Below are positions 29,687-37,757 of a stretch of DNA of 64,000 nucleotides, one piece after another. Below the pieces are notes generated by a model, which did no database searches, had not been told where the DNA came from, and saw only the letters and a list, made by a program, of their open reading frames with translations. A program made the position numbers and the translations under genes. Position 1 is the stretch's first letter. Every line of letters starts with the position of its first letter. The DNA comes from Cyclobacteriaceae bacterium. Lineage in GTDB: Bacteria; Bacteroidota; Bacteroidia; Cytophagales; Cyclobacteriaceae. The DNA is taken from positions 1,929,501-1,993,500 of the forward strand of contig JAIBBC010000001.1 in assembly GCA_019694875.1 (NCBI GenBank), given 5' to 3'.

Positions 29687-30538
29687 ATGACGGAACGCGA
29701 ACTAAAGGCTCTGGTTTCCCTGCTGGATGACGAAGATGATCAGATCGTTAATCAGATTGTCGATAAGATACGATCGCTGGGAAAGGAAATCATTCCATTT
29801 CTGGAGAATGAGTGGGAAACAAATTTCAACCCCTCGGTTCAACGGAGAATAGAAGAACTCATTCACGACCTGCAGTACGAGCTGCTAAAAGACCGCATCA
29901 AAGAATGGTATGAAAGCAAAGATCAGGATTTGCTAACCGGGTTGTGGCTGGTGGCTACGTACCAATATCCCGATCTTGAACTTGAGAAAATCAGACAGGA
30001 ACTTGAACAAATTTACTACGATGCGTGGCTTGAGTTCAAACCCGACCTGTATCCGTACGATCAGGTTAAGATTCTGAACAGTGTTTTATTCAACAAGCTG
30101 AAGTTTGGAGCGAACACGAAAAATTTCCACTCACCCGGCAACTCGATGATCAACGTTGTGCTGGAAACGCACAAGGGCAACCCGATCACATTGTGCATCA
30201 TTTACATGCTGGTGGCGCAGAAATTAAAGATGCCCGTGTACGGGGTTAACCTGCCGAATCTTTTTATTGTGACCTACAAGGAAGAGAAGAATCAGTTTTA
30301 CATCAATGCTTTTAACAAGGGATTGATCTTTACGCGGCAGGATATCGAGAACTACATTCACGAACTACGCCTGACGCCACAACCTACATTTTTTGAGCCC
30401 TGCTCGAACCTGGAAATTATCCGCAGGGTGTTTCGTAACCTGATCATGTCGTTCGATAAAATGGGCGAGCATGCCAAGGCAGAAGAAGTGAAAGAGCTGC
30501 TGCTGATTATCGCAGATGGTGCAGATTTAGGAGTTTAA
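29687..30538 (+). CDS. SirB1-like transglutaminase-fold protein
   Basis: The 283-residue protein matches the SirB1/Transglut_core2 family: an N-terminal helical HEAT-like part (LLDDEDDQIVNQIVDKIRSL), then VKILNSVLFNKLKFGANTKN, the core PGNSMINVVLETHKGNPITL and a C-terminal helical region. The core keeps the fold, but the Cys expected in many members is at NPITLCIIYMLVAQKLKMPV. Role is uncertain in this phylum. The start ATG 29687 is preferred over the TTG one codon earlier. Confidence 0.75.
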   Translation: MTERELKALVSLLDDEDDQIVNQIVDKIRSLGKEIIPFLENEWETNFNPSVQRRIEELIHDLQYELLKDRIKEWYESKDQDLLTGLWLVATYQYPDLELEKIRQELEQIYYDAWLEFKPDLYPYDQVKILNSVLFNKLKFGANTKNFHSPGNSMINVVLETHKGNPITLCIIYMLVAQKLKMPVYGVNLPNLFIVTYKEEKNQFYINAFNKGLIFTRQDIENYIHELRLTPQPTFFEPCSNLEIIRRVFRNLIMSFDKMGEHAKAEEVKELLLIIADGADLGV

Positions 30539-30548
30539 AATCTGATCG

Positions 30549-31058
30549 ATGAATTTTGTTTTGCGACTTAAGGACTGGCAATTATTCATCCTCCTGATGG
30601 CTACACCCTTGCTCGTGGCGATCATTTTATCTGGTGTCATAGAAGTAAGGTCTGTTGAGCGAGTCTTCTGGCTTGTCAGTATCACGTTGCAATTCACTTG
30701 GCTTTGTTTAACGGCCATAGGTTTGCAACGGAAAGTTGCGGTTCATCTTCGGGAAAATCGAATTTCTCTCAACATATTGATTATTTCGCTATGTATTCTA
30801 ACCGTCATCTTAACAGTGGGCGTATTACTTTTGGGCAACGGTCTATACTTCGTGTTGTTAATAATACTCGCAGGGTTTGGAATTATTTATCTGATTTATC
30901 TTACCACCAAATCATTGAGAATGGTGGAACTTCAACGCGAAGTCGTTTTTGGCGATTTTTCGCGTGAATTTTTTATTTTTCTCTTCTTACCCCCGCTGGG
31001 ATTGTGGTATATCCAACCAAGGATTAACGCAGTAGCCAAGCTTGACTCTATAAGTTGA
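30549..31058 (+). CDS. Membrane protein of unknown function
   Basis: This 169-residue protein has four or five hydrophobic segments (about residues 10-30, 40-57, 73-95, 99-118 and 140-155), for example LFILLMATPLLVAIILSGV. No family is recognised. The C-terminal FIFLFLPPLGLWYIQPRIN is reminiscent of small bacterial membrane proteins that end with an amphipathic Trp/Pro motif. It lies 10 nt after the SirB1-like gene. Its TGA is directly adjacent to the stop of the convergent redoxin gene, with no space for a terminator. Confidence 0.6.
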   Translation: MNFVLRLKDWQLFILLMATPLLVAIILSGVIEVRSVERVFWLVSITLQFTWLCLTAIGLQRKVAVHLRENRISLNILIISLCILTVILTVGVLLLGNGLYFVLLIILAGFGIIYLIYLTTKSLRMVELQREVVFGDFSREFFIFLFLPPLGLWYIQPRINAVAKLDSIS

Positions 31059-31619
31059 CTACTTCCTGATCGTGCAACCGACAGGCCTTACATCAGCAAC
31101 TTCAATCTTTTGACCTGCGAGCAATTTGTTTACAGCATCTTTCAGGTAAGAAACTTTAACTTCTTTTTCTGATTGGGCGTTGTCGTCAATCGCACCGCGG
31201 TAAACTACCTTAAACTGGCCGTCAACTTTTTGGAGTAAAAAACCTTCCGGACTTTTTCTCGGATTCAAACTGCTCAGGAGTTTTTGGTCTTTATCTGCGA
31301 GATAAGGAACGGGAAGTTTACACTGGTCGGCATAGTTCTTCATTTGGTCAACCGATTCAGTCTCTTCCTTTCCTGAATTAACGAGCAGCACGGGAATTTT
31401 ACTGTTGTACTGAGTTGCCAATGCTTTAATACGGTTCAGATAATAGCCATCATACGGGCAACTGTTGCTTGTAAAAATGATCACCACCCCTGGAGACGAT
31501 GTATAGCTGTCAAGCGAAACGTCTTTACCATCAACGGCATTTGTCAGGGAGAAATTCTGAAGGGTTTGTGCAAATGAAGTTGTGCTGACCAGCACGAGAA
31601 TGAACATAAGATTTTTCAT
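31059..31619 (-). CDS. Exported redoxin (AhpC/TSA-like)
   Basis: The 186-residue protein starts with a signal peptide (MKNLMFILVLVSTTSFA, cleavage near FAQ). A thioredoxin-fold domain follows with the peroxidatic-type Cys C54 in TSNSCPYDGYY, and a second Cys C182 in the C-terminal motif RPVGCTIRK, which could act as resolving Cys. There is no CxxC pair. It probably reduces peroxides or disulphides in the periplasm. The frame is open 15 codons farther upstream, but the start at 31619 gives a proper signal peptide and sits 4 nt after the phosphopantetheinyl transferase stop. Confidence 0.82.
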   Translation of the reverse strand: MKNLMFILVLVSTTSFAQTLQNFSLTNAVDGKDVSLDSYTSSPGVVIIFTSNSCPYDGYYLNRIKALATQYNSKIPVLLVNSGKEETESVDQMKNYADQCKLPVPYLADKDQKLLSSLNPRKSPEGFLLQKVDGQFKVVYRGAIDDNAQSEKEVKVSYLKDAVNKLLAGQKIEVADVRPVGCTIRK

Positions 31620-31623
31620 AACC

Positions 31624-32247
31624 TTATTGATTAAGTACAACGGTGAAACCGGGGTGAACCTCATAGTATAAAGGTATGGCCGTTTCGGTATGGTTTACAA
31701 TAATCCTGCCGGTAATATTGCCTTTGTTTTTGAGCTCAAACGGACTGATTACCAGGTTTTCTGCAAAGGTTAAATCTTTCTTGCCATAAATTTTAACCAG
31801 CGCCTCTTTTGCACACCAATAGATGCAATGCTTGGTTTCGTCTGAGCCTGCGTCTTGCAATTCTTCCGGGTGCATAATTCGCGGAGCAATTTTCAGCAGC
31901 TTGGATTTTATCTGCTCAACGTCAATGCCGGCCGATTTTGTTTTATGGATCAGTGCGCCCACGTACGGAAACGAATGACTGAGCGAAAGCTGGAATGAAC
32001 TGTTTTTGAAAAATGGTTTTCCGAATTCATCTTTTACAATGCCTGCAAACGAGCCATCGAGTTTTTCCAGCAGAGTTTTGGCAAGCACCCGGCCCACGCA
32101 AAATTCAAGGCGTTTTTGTTCGTGCCTGATGTTTGCAGGAACAGTCTCAAACTCCCTGATTTCATCCATCAGCAGTTCTTCGGTTTCACGAACATGCCAA
32201 AGGCCCCACGCGTATTCAGTTGTTGCTTCTAATTTCTCAAGGGGCAT
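31624..32247 (-). CDS. 4'-phosphopantetheinyl transferase
   Basis: The 207-residue enzyme moves the phosphopantetheine arm from CoA to a carrier-protein serine. Sfp-type motifs are present: the LSLSHS stretch, the magnesium-binding GIDVEQ (D109, E111) and WCAKEALVK (W144, K147, E148). The size fits the shorter EntD/Sfp-like enzymes rather than AcpS. No polyketide or peptide synthase gene is in the window, so it may serve fatty-acid ACP or a distant cluster. The redoxin gene follows after 4 nt. Confidence 0.9.
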   Translation of the reverse strand: MPLEKLEATTEYAWGLWHVRETEELLMDEIREFETVPANIRHEQKRLEFCVGRVLAKTLLEKLDGSFAGIVKDEFGKPFFKNSSFQLSLSHSFPYVGALIHKTKSAGIDVEQIKSKLLKIAPRIMHPEELQDAGSDETKHCIYWCAKEALVKIYGKKDLTFAENLVISPFELKNKGNITGRIIVNHTETAIPLYYEVHPGFTVVLNQ

Positions 32248-32300
32248 GGATTATCGGTGTTTATGTTTCAATTTTGTAAAAAATGCACACAATACAATAG

Positions 32301-33209
32301 ATGCGCCCAGTTAACATTGCCCGGCTTAATGTTTTCACCGGTCACAACGACTGTGTGTATACGTTACAGCCTTCCGATCGCGCACACATTTTTTTTAGCG
32401 GTGCAGGCGATGGTATGATTGTGCAATGGGACATCACAAATCCTGACGAGGGGCAACTGATTGCGAAACTCCCGAATTCTGTTTATGCCTTGCACTATCA
32501 GCCCCAAAGCAAGCTGCTTTTTGCGGGACATAATTATGATGGTATTCATTTACTCGATTGGGAGAATAAAAAGGAGATCGGCTCGTTAAATTTTACCAAG
32601 GCTGCCATTTTCGATATTCAATCGCACGGAAACAGGATTTTTGTTGCCTGCGGTGATGGCAGCATCGTGTGTGTGGATCGTGAACGACTGGCTGTGACGG
32701 AAACAAGTAAACATTCTGAAAATAAAACGCGCACAATCGCCATTCATGCGAAGCGTGGTGAGCTGGCTGTTGGCTACAGCGATCACTACATCCGGATTTT
32801 CGATCTTGATTCGCTTACGTTGAAACAGGAGTGGAGGGCGCATCGGAACTCTGTGTTCACACTTCGATATTCTCCGGACGGAAATTATTTATTCAGCGGC
32901 TCACGCGATGCGCGGCTGAAAGTATGGGATGTTCAGGCAGGGTATTTGCAGGCTGCAGAGGTCGTGGCGCACATGTACGCAATAAATCATATCGAATTTA
33001 GCCCGGATGGGAAACATTTCGTAACTTGTAGCATGGATAAGTCCATCAAGGTGTGGGACACCGAGGTCTTGCAGCTTCTGAAGGTAATCGACAAAGCAAG
33101 GCATGCCGGACACGGCACTTCGGTTAACAAACTTCTGTGGACTTCCTTTGAGTCACGACTTTTGAGTGCCAGCGATGACCGTACTATTTCGGGCTGGCAA
33201 ATTTTTTAA
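32301..33209 (+). CDS. WD40-repeat protein
   Basis: The 302-residue protein is built almost wholly of WD40-type repeats, about six to seven blades: FTGHNDCVYTLQPSDRAHIF, HRNSVFTLRYSPDGNYLFSG with SRDARLKVWDV, INHIEFSPDGKHFVTCSMDK with SIKVWDTE, and a C-terminal SASDDRTISGWQIF. No signal peptide, so it is cytosolic. WD40 propellers scaffold protein complexes; no partner is evident. It is divergent from the phosphopantetheinyl transferase gene (53-nt gap). Confidence 0.9.
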   Translation: MRPVNIARLNVFTGHNDCVYTLQPSDRAHIFFSGAGDGMIVQWDITNPDEGQLIAKLPNSVYALHYQPQSKLLFAGHNYDGIHLLDWENKKEIGSLNFTKAAIFDIQSHGNRIFVACGDGSIVCVDRERLAVTETSKHSENKTRTIAIHAKRGELAVGYSDHYIRIFDLDSLTLKQEWRAHRNSVFTLRYSPDGNYLFSGSRDARLKVWDVQAGYLQAAEVVAHMYAINHIEFSPDGKHFVTCSMDKSIKVWDTEVLQLLKVIDKARHAGHGTSVNKLLWTSFESRLLSASDDRTISGWQIF

Positions 33210-33262
33210 ACTTCAGGCTCGCAGTTGCGGGTCATTTTTTAAACTTTCTAAAAGTAAAGACT

Positions 33263-33997
33263 ATGAAAATTACACCGCTTGAAATCCGTCAGAAAGCTTT
33301 TGAGAAAAACTTTCGTGGATACAACCAGGATGAGGTAAACGCCTTCCTGCAAACGCTTTCGCAGGAGTGGGAGCGTATTTACGATGAGAATAAGGAACTT
33401 CGCATCAAGCTGGAAGCTACCGAGCGCGAAGTGCTGAAGCTGCGCGAAGTGGAAAGCTCGCTGTATAAGACACTAAAAACTGCTGAAGATACCGGTGCGA
33501 ATGTGATCGAGCAGGCACGTCAGGCTGCAGAACTTAACATGCGCGAATCGCAACTTAAAGCTGACGCAATTTTGAATGAAGCAAAAGTGAAAGCACGCAA
33601 CCTGCTCGAAGAATCAGAAGTTCGTTCGAAGCACACGCTCGTTGAAATGGAAGAGCGGCTGAAAACACTGGTCGAAAACTATAAGAAGCTGGAGAGCACG
33701 CGCGATGATTTGTTGCAGGATCTGAAGCGCATTTCGCAGGACACCATCGAACGTGTTGAGCGTATAAAAAATGCTACGAAGAATTTTGATGCCGACAAGT
33801 ACGCCAACGAAGCCAAGGCAGGTATTCAAAAAACTATTTCTCCAAATGCAACCATTTCAACACCTGCTCCGCTTGAAAGCAAGCCGACTCCCGCACCAAT
33901 CGTGCTGGAATCCGGTGAAGAGTTTGTAGTAGAACAGCAGGCGGTAGTTGAAACAACAACCCGGAAAGTAAAATCCTTTTTTGACGAGATTGAATGA
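33263..33997 (+). CDS. DivIVA-domain protein
   Basis: The 244-residue protein begins with the DivIVA membrane-binding N-terminal signature (MKITPLEIRQKAFEKNFRGY, then NQDEVNAFLQTL) and continues with a long coiled coil (about residues 30-160). The C-terminus is proline-rich and ends KVKSFFDEIE. DivIVA-like proteins mark curved membranes at poles and septa and organise cell-division or growth partners. It overlaps folB by 4 nt (ATGA), so the two are translationally coupled. Confidence 0.88.
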   Translation: MKITPLEIRQKAFEKNFRGYNQDEVNAFLQTLSQEWERIYDENKELRIKLEATEREVLKLREVESSLYKTLKTAEDTGANVIEQARQAAELNMRESQLKADAILNEAKVKARNLLEESEVRSKHTLVEMEERLKTLVENYKKLESTRDDLLQDLKRISQDTIERVERIKNATKNFDADKYANEAKAGIQKTISPNATISTPAPLESKPTPAPIVLESGEEFVVEQQAVVETTTRKVKSFFDEIE

Positions 33998-34353
33998 GCG
34001 GTCGCATCGCGCTGGAAGGTTTAGAATTTCATGCCTTTCATGGCGTGTATCCGCATGAACGCGAATCAGGAAACTGGTTTGAAGTTGACGTTGCCGTGGA
34101 TGCTGATTTTTCACAGGCAGCTAAAACCGATGAGCTTGCCGGTACGGTGGATTATGAAGCGATCTACCGCGTGGTGAAAGACGAAATGGATAAACCTTCG
34201 AAGCTTCTGGAAACGGTAGGCGAGAACATCGTGGAGGAAATTCTGAAGCGGTTTGCAAAAGTCAAAAGCGTAGAGGTTAAAATCTCCAAGATTAATCCTC
34301 CGATCGGAGGGAAGGCGAAGAAGGCTACAATTTATTTGAACAAAAAACGATAA
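33994..34353 (+). CDS. folB: Dihydroneopterin aldolase
   Basis: The 119-residue enzyme cleaves dihydroneopterin to 6-hydroxymethyl-dihydropterin in folate synthesis. It has the FolB features: an N-terminal LEGLEFHAFHGVYPHERESG with the substrate-binding region, TVDYEAIYRVVKDEM, LLETVGENIVEEIL and the conserved Lys in VEVKISKINPPIGG. Length is normal. It overlaps the DivIVA gene by 4 nt. Its stop directly abuts the stop of the convergent HesB/IscA gene. Confidence 0.93.
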   Translation: MSGRIALEGLEFHAFHGVYPHERESGNWFEVDVAVDADFSQAAKTDELAGTVDYEAIYRVVKDEMDKPSKLLETVGENIVEEILKRFAKVKSVEVKISKINPPIGGKAKKATIYLNKKR

Positions 34354-34683
34354 CTAAGCGGGCTGTTCGGCCTTTTCTTTTTCGTTTGGATCAACAAACA
34401 TAAAGCCACGTGCATCTGCCCCCTCATAGAAATCCACCTCTTTCCCGATAATGTACATCGTGTGCTTCTTTTCTACCAGAACCGGAATGCCGTTTTCAGA
34501 ATAAGCCAGGTCAGTTTCTTTTTGCTTGTCGAACCCGATAATCAGCGACACACCACCACAGCCTCCGCCACGAATGCCTACACGCAGCGAGTAATCAGCC
34601 GGAATGTTCTTGGTGGTCATGATTTTGCGAATTTCTTCCGCAGCTTTCGCTGAAATGGTAACGGGTTTTATCGGTGAAAACAT
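34354..34683 (-). CDS. HesB/IscA-family protein lacking the CGC motif
   Basis: The 109-residue protein has the HesB/IscA fold, with C42 in RGGGCGGVSLIIG and the later IIGKEVDFYEGADARGFMFV. In canonical IscA/ErpA/SufA the chain ends with a Cys-Gly-Cys motif whose two Cys complete the Fe-S ligand set. Here the chain stops at DPNEKEKAEQPA, so both are missing. It is therefore probably not a typical Fe-S carrier; it may bind iron or another partner through C42. No isc or suf genes are nearby. Confidence 0.85.
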   Translation of the reverse strand: MFSPIKPVTISAKAAEEIRKIMTTKNIPADYSLRVGIRGGGCGGVSLIIGFDKQKETDLAYSENGIPVLVEKKHTMYIIGKEVDFYEGADARGFMFVDPNEKEKAEQPA

Positions 34684-34752
34684 CTTGCAGATTCGCGTTG
34701 ATGGCCTAAAATTATCTAAATTTCAAACACAAAAAGAACCTGAATAATTCCT

Positions 34753-35274
34753 ATGGACGCTGTTGTTGACCTTGCCAAGATTTTGCTGCCGGCCCTGCTT
34801 GTGTTGTATGTGGCTTATTTGCTGATCCGGTCGTTCCTGGCAAAGGAAATTGAATTGAAAAAACTGGAAATCCGCGGGCGCAGCATCGAAACTGTTTTGC
34901 CTTTGCGCCTGCAGGCTTATGAGCGTATGTGTCTTTTCCTGGAAAGGATCAGTCCGCAGAATATGCTGGTTCGCCTGAACGTAGGATTGATTCCCTCGAA
35001 AGAGTTTCACCAGATGTTATTGAATGAAATCCGCAACGAGTATAACCACAACGTTTCACAGCAGGTGTTCATGACCGAGGGCGTATGGGAAAATATAAAG
35101 AACGCCAAGGAAGATTTGGTGCTGACCATCAACGATGCAGCATCCGAAATGGGTGCAGATTCATCAAGCCTCGATCTGTCAAAAAAAATCTTTGAACGCT
35201 ACATCAATAAACCGATCGATCCCGTTGCGCATGCGCTGACAGAACTCAAGCGCGAAATACAAATAACGTTTTGA
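34753..35274 (+). CDS. DUF7935-like conserved Bacteroidota protein
   Basis: This 173-residue protein has one N-terminal membrane helix (about residues 8-28, AKILLPALLVLYVAYLLIRS) and a helical cytosolic domain beginning LKKLEIRGRSIETVLPLRLQ with AYERMCLFLERISPQNM. The sequence resembles a Bacteroidota-specific domain of unknown function that I recall as DUF7935. It is divergent from the HesB/IscA gene. Its last 4 nt overlap the YkvA gene. No function can be stated. Confidence 0.7.
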   Translation: MDAVVDLAKILLPALLVLYVAYLLIRSFLAKEIELKKLEIRGRSIETVLPLRLQAYERMCLFLERISPQNMLVRLNVGLIPSKEFHQMLLNEIRNEYNHNVSQQVFMTEGVWENIKNAKEDLVLTINDAASEMGADSSSLDLSKKIFERYINKPIDPVAHALTELKREIQITF

Positions 35275-35669
35275 AAAACCCGTTCTTCGATCTGGCCCTT
35301 GCAAAAGCTGCACGATTAACGGGCAAGCCGGGACGAATCGCGTTACTGTTATCAAAACTTGGAACCCGGTTGGCGAAGATCGATTGGAAATCTGTTTCGG
35401 TAGCAACTGCCAAAGAAAAATTATCAGTGTTTTCACGACTTGCTTCAGCGTATGTTTCCGGCAACTACCGTAACATCTCCTGGAAGTCGCTGATGATCGT
35501 GCTGGCCGCGATTATTTATTTTTTGAATCCAATCGATTTAATCCCCGATTTTATTCCTGCACTTGGATTGACGGATGACTTCAGCGTGCTGCTGTGGGTC
35601 TACAATACCGTTCACAACGAAGTAAATAAATTTCTGACCTGGGAACGCTCAACTCTTTCTATCACATGA
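35271..35669 (+). CDS. YkvA-family (DUF1232) small membrane protein
   Basis: The 132-residue protein carries the DUF1232/YkvA core: a hydrophobic segment (LMIVLAAIIYFLNPIDLIPD) and the signature FIPALGLTDDFSVLLWVY. YkvA proteins are small membrane proteins of unknown function. Start is TTG at 35271, giving MKNPFFDLALAKAARLT and a 4-nt overlap with the preceding gene. It overlaps the next gene by 4 nt (ATGA), so it is the middle of a translationally coupled chain. Confidence 0.85.
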   Translation: MKNPFFDLALAKAARLTGKPGRIALLLSKLGTRLAKIDWKSVSVATAKEKLSVFSRLASAYVSGNYRNISWKSLMIVLAAIIYFLNPIDLIPDFIPALGLTDDFSVLLWVYNTVHNEVNKFLTWERSTLSIT

Positions 35670-36307
35670 AAACAGCACTTGTTGCCGGTTCAACCGGCCT
35701 GATCGGAAACCAGCTCATTGATCTTTTGCTGAGCGACAATTATTATGATGTGGTAAAGGCCATTAGCCGCACTCCGCTTGAAAAGAAGCATACGAAGCTT
35801 GAGAACATTGTTTTGGATTTCGACCGCATGGCGGAATATGCCGGACAACTTAATGCGGACGATGTGTTTTGCTGTCTGGGTACAACAATCAAAAAAGTAA
35901 AAACGAAAGAAAAATTTCGCCAGGTCGATTTTGTCTACCCGCTTGAACTGGCAAAGCTTTCCAAAGCAAACGGTGCGAAACAATATTTGCTTGTTTCCGC
36001 ATTAGGTGCCGATAAGAAATCGTCAATATTTTATAACCAGGTTAAGGGTGAGGTTGAAGAAGCAATTGGTGACGTTGGATTTACTACGTACCATATTTTT
36101 CGCCCCTCTTTGCTGATGGGTGACCGGCAGGAAAATCGTTCGGGTGAGGAGGCAGGCAAAGTGTTTTTTAAGTATCTCGGATTTCTTGTTCCGAAAAAAT
36201 ATAAAGGCATTGATTCAATTAAAGTGGCGCGGGCCATGCAGGCTTTCGCCAAACAGGCGACATCCGGCCGTCACGTTCACGAGTCGGCTGAATTGCAGCA
36301 ATATTAA
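35666..36307 (+). CDS. NAD(P)-binding SDR-like protein (HIM1-type)
   Basis: The 213-residue protein has a Rossmann fold: glycine-rich VAGSTGLIGNQLIDLLLS at the N-terminus, then VFCCLGTTIKKVKTKEKFRQ and VDFVYPLELAKL, and LLVSALGADKKSSIFYNQVK with the Tyr and Lys of atypical SDRs. It resembles yeast HIM1 and bacterial oxidoreductases of that group. Substrate unknown. It is the third gene in the 4-nt-overlap chain from 34753, and 10 nt before the DUF2834 gene. Confidence 0.85.
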   Translation: MKTALVAGSTGLIGNQLIDLLLSDNYYDVVKAISRTPLEKKHTKLENIVLDFDRMAEYAGQLNADDVFCCLGTTIKKVKTKEKFRQVDFVYPLELAKLSKANGAKQYLLVSALGADKKSSIFYNQVKGEVEEAIGDVGFTTYHIFRPSLLMGDRQENRSGEEAGKVFFKYLGFLVPKKYKGIDSIKVARAMQAFAKQATSGRHVHESAELQQY

Positions 36308-36317
36308 CCTTAACCGT

Positions 36318-36644
36318 ATGAGAAGTTTGTATGCATTACTGGCCGTAGTTGGCTTTATTGTTCCGAACATTTTAGTATTCAGGGAGTCGGTTGAAACAGG
36401 AAACATCTTGCTGTGGCTTGATCCTGCAGCGACTCTTGGAGGAATGTTCGGTAATCGCATCGCGGCTGCCTTTGTTACCGACTTGCTCTGTGTGGTACTG
36501 GTTGCGTTAATCTGGATCGTGATTGAATCGAAGCGATTGAACATGAAGAACAGCTGGATCTATGTTGTTCTTACGTTGCTATTCGGCCTGGCCGGACCAT
36601 TACCCTTGTTTCTCTATCAACGCGAAAAGGCGTTAGGCAAATAA
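36318..36644 (+). CDS. DUF2834-family membrane protein
   Basis: This 108-residue protein has three to four membrane helices (MRSLYALLAVVGFIVPNILV; ALIWIVIESKRL; WIYVVLTLLFGLAGPLPLFL). The central NRIAAAFVTDLLCVVLVALI and C-terminal GLAGPLPLFLYQREK match DUF2834. The frame is open 66 codons upstream through the preceding gene, but the start ATG at 36318 gives the normal DUF2834 N-terminus. Function unknown. It is followed by the PhoD-like gene after 7 nt. Confidence 0.8.
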   Translation: MRSLYALLAVVGFIVPNILVFRESVETGNILLWLDPAATLGGMFGNRIAAAFVTDLLCVVLVALIWIVIESKRLNMKNSWIYVVLTLLFGLAGPLPLFLYQREKALGK

Positions 36645-36651
36645 TCTTCTC

Positions 36652-37707
36652 ATGAAAAATAGAATCTACCTGGTACTGCTTGCAGTCATTTTTGCCTGCA
36701 CGGGGAAACCGAAAGAAGATGTTTCGAACCCGGAAAAGACGGTTATCGCGTTCGGTTCGTGCGCTCATCAATATGAGCCGCAGCCTATACTTACCGATGT
36801 GGCAGCACTGAAACCCGATGCATTCATTTATCTGGGCGATAATATCTACAGCGATACGTATTCCATGGATACCCTCCGCAAGAATTATAGTGTGCTTGGA
36901 GCAAAGCCGGAGTTTCAGGCGCTCAAAGCCGCAACAAAAATTTATGCTGTGTGGGATGATCACGACTTCGGCATGAACGACTCCGGCAGGCATTACCCGT
37001 TCAGGAAAGAATCGAAAGAACTTTTTCTCGATTTTTTTGGCGATCAGGGCGATTCCACGATCCGCCAGCATGAGGGAATCTATCACACCGTTTGGATGGA
37101 AAAAGACGGCAAGAAAATCCAGATTATTTTTCCCGACTTGCGAACGTTCCGCGACAAGCTTCTCCCATACAATGGCAATCGCAACGGACAAAAGGGATAT
37201 GAGTATGAGCTTGACTACTCGCCTTACACGACTTCTGATTCAACCATGCTGGGTGAAACGCAATGGAAATGGCTGGAAGAACAACTGATGCAACCAGCCG
37301 ATGTTCGCATCATGGCTTCGAGCACGCAATTCTCGATCACACACAACGGGTATGAGGCGTGGGCTAACTTTCCGCAGGAGCAACAGCGTTTCATTGATTT
37401 GTTAAAGAAAACAAAAGCTAATGGCGTATTCTTTATTTCGGGCGATGTGCATTATGCCGAACTTTCGAAGATGAATGTGCCGGGCGGGTATCCGTTGTTC
37501 GATGCTACCTCAAGCGGAATTACATCCACCTGGGAGTTTGCCACACCGAACGACAATCGTATTGAAGGCCCCGTGATGGAGAATAACTATGGCGTGGTAA
37601 TAATCGATTGGTCGAAACCCGATCCGGAGATTACGTTGCAGATTCACGATAAGGAGAAGAAAAAGCGAATCGAAAAAACGCTTAAGCTCAGCGAGCTTAA
37701 ATTCTAG
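36652..37707 (+). CDS. PhoD-like alkaline phosphatase/phosphodiesterase lipoprotein
   Basis: The 351-residue protein begins with a lipoprotein signal (MKNRIYLVLLAVIFACTGKP, lipid-anchored Cys at C16). The PhoD-type metallophosphatase motifs follow: AFGSCAHQ, YLGDNIYSD, AVWDDHDFG, ASSTQFS and FISGDVHYAE, which provide the binuclear metal centre. It is probably anchored in the periplasmic leaflet and releases phosphate from diesters or monoesters. It ends a five-gene chain starting at 34753. A perfect inverted repeat overlaps its 3' end. Confidence 0.9.
   Translation: MKNRIYLVLLAVIFACTGKPKEDVSNPEKTVIAFGSCAHQYEPQPILTDVAALKPDAFIYLGDNIYSDTYSMDTLRKNYSVLGAKPEFQALKAATKIYAVWDDHDFGMNDSGRHYPFRKESKELFLDFFGDQGDSTIRQHEGIYHTVWMEKDGKKIQIIFPDLRTFRDKLLPYNGNRNGQKGYEYELDYSPYTTSDSTMLGETQWKWLEEQLMQPADVRIMASSTQFSITHNGYEAWANFPQEQQRFIDLLKKTKANGVFFISGDVHYAELSKMNVPGGYPLFDATSSGITSTWEFATPNDNRIEGPVMENNYGVVIIDWSKPDPEITLQIHDKEKKKRIEKTLKLSELKF
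37682..37700 (+). repeat. Inverted repeat at the 3' end of the PhoD-like gene
   Basis: TTAAGCTC-AGC-GAGCTTAA is a perfect 8-bp stem with a 3-nt loop inside the last codons of the PhoD-like gene. It lies between two convergent genes and is followed by only a weak T-rich tract, so it may be a poor bidirectional terminator. Confidence 0.5.
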
Positions 37708-37714
37708 TTACAGC

Positions 37715-37739
37715 AGGTTTCGACAAGCTCAACCTGACA
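37715..37739 (+). repeat. Possible dispersed repeat fragment
   Basis: AGGTTTCGACAAGCTCAACC followed by TGACA sits in the 50-nt gap between convergent genes. It resembles a short partly palindromic motif (TTTCGACAAGCTCAACCTGA) that I recall as a dispersed intergenic repeat in many bacterial genomes. Only one copy is visible here, so repeat status rests on recall. Confidence 0.35.
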
Positions 37740-37757
37740 CCGGGCTTTAAAGGTTGG

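Noticed and set aside
36120-36317. 66-residue upstream extension of the DUF2834 protein
   Set aside because: It lies inside the preceding NAD(P)-binding protein gene, and DUF2834 begins at MRSLYALL.
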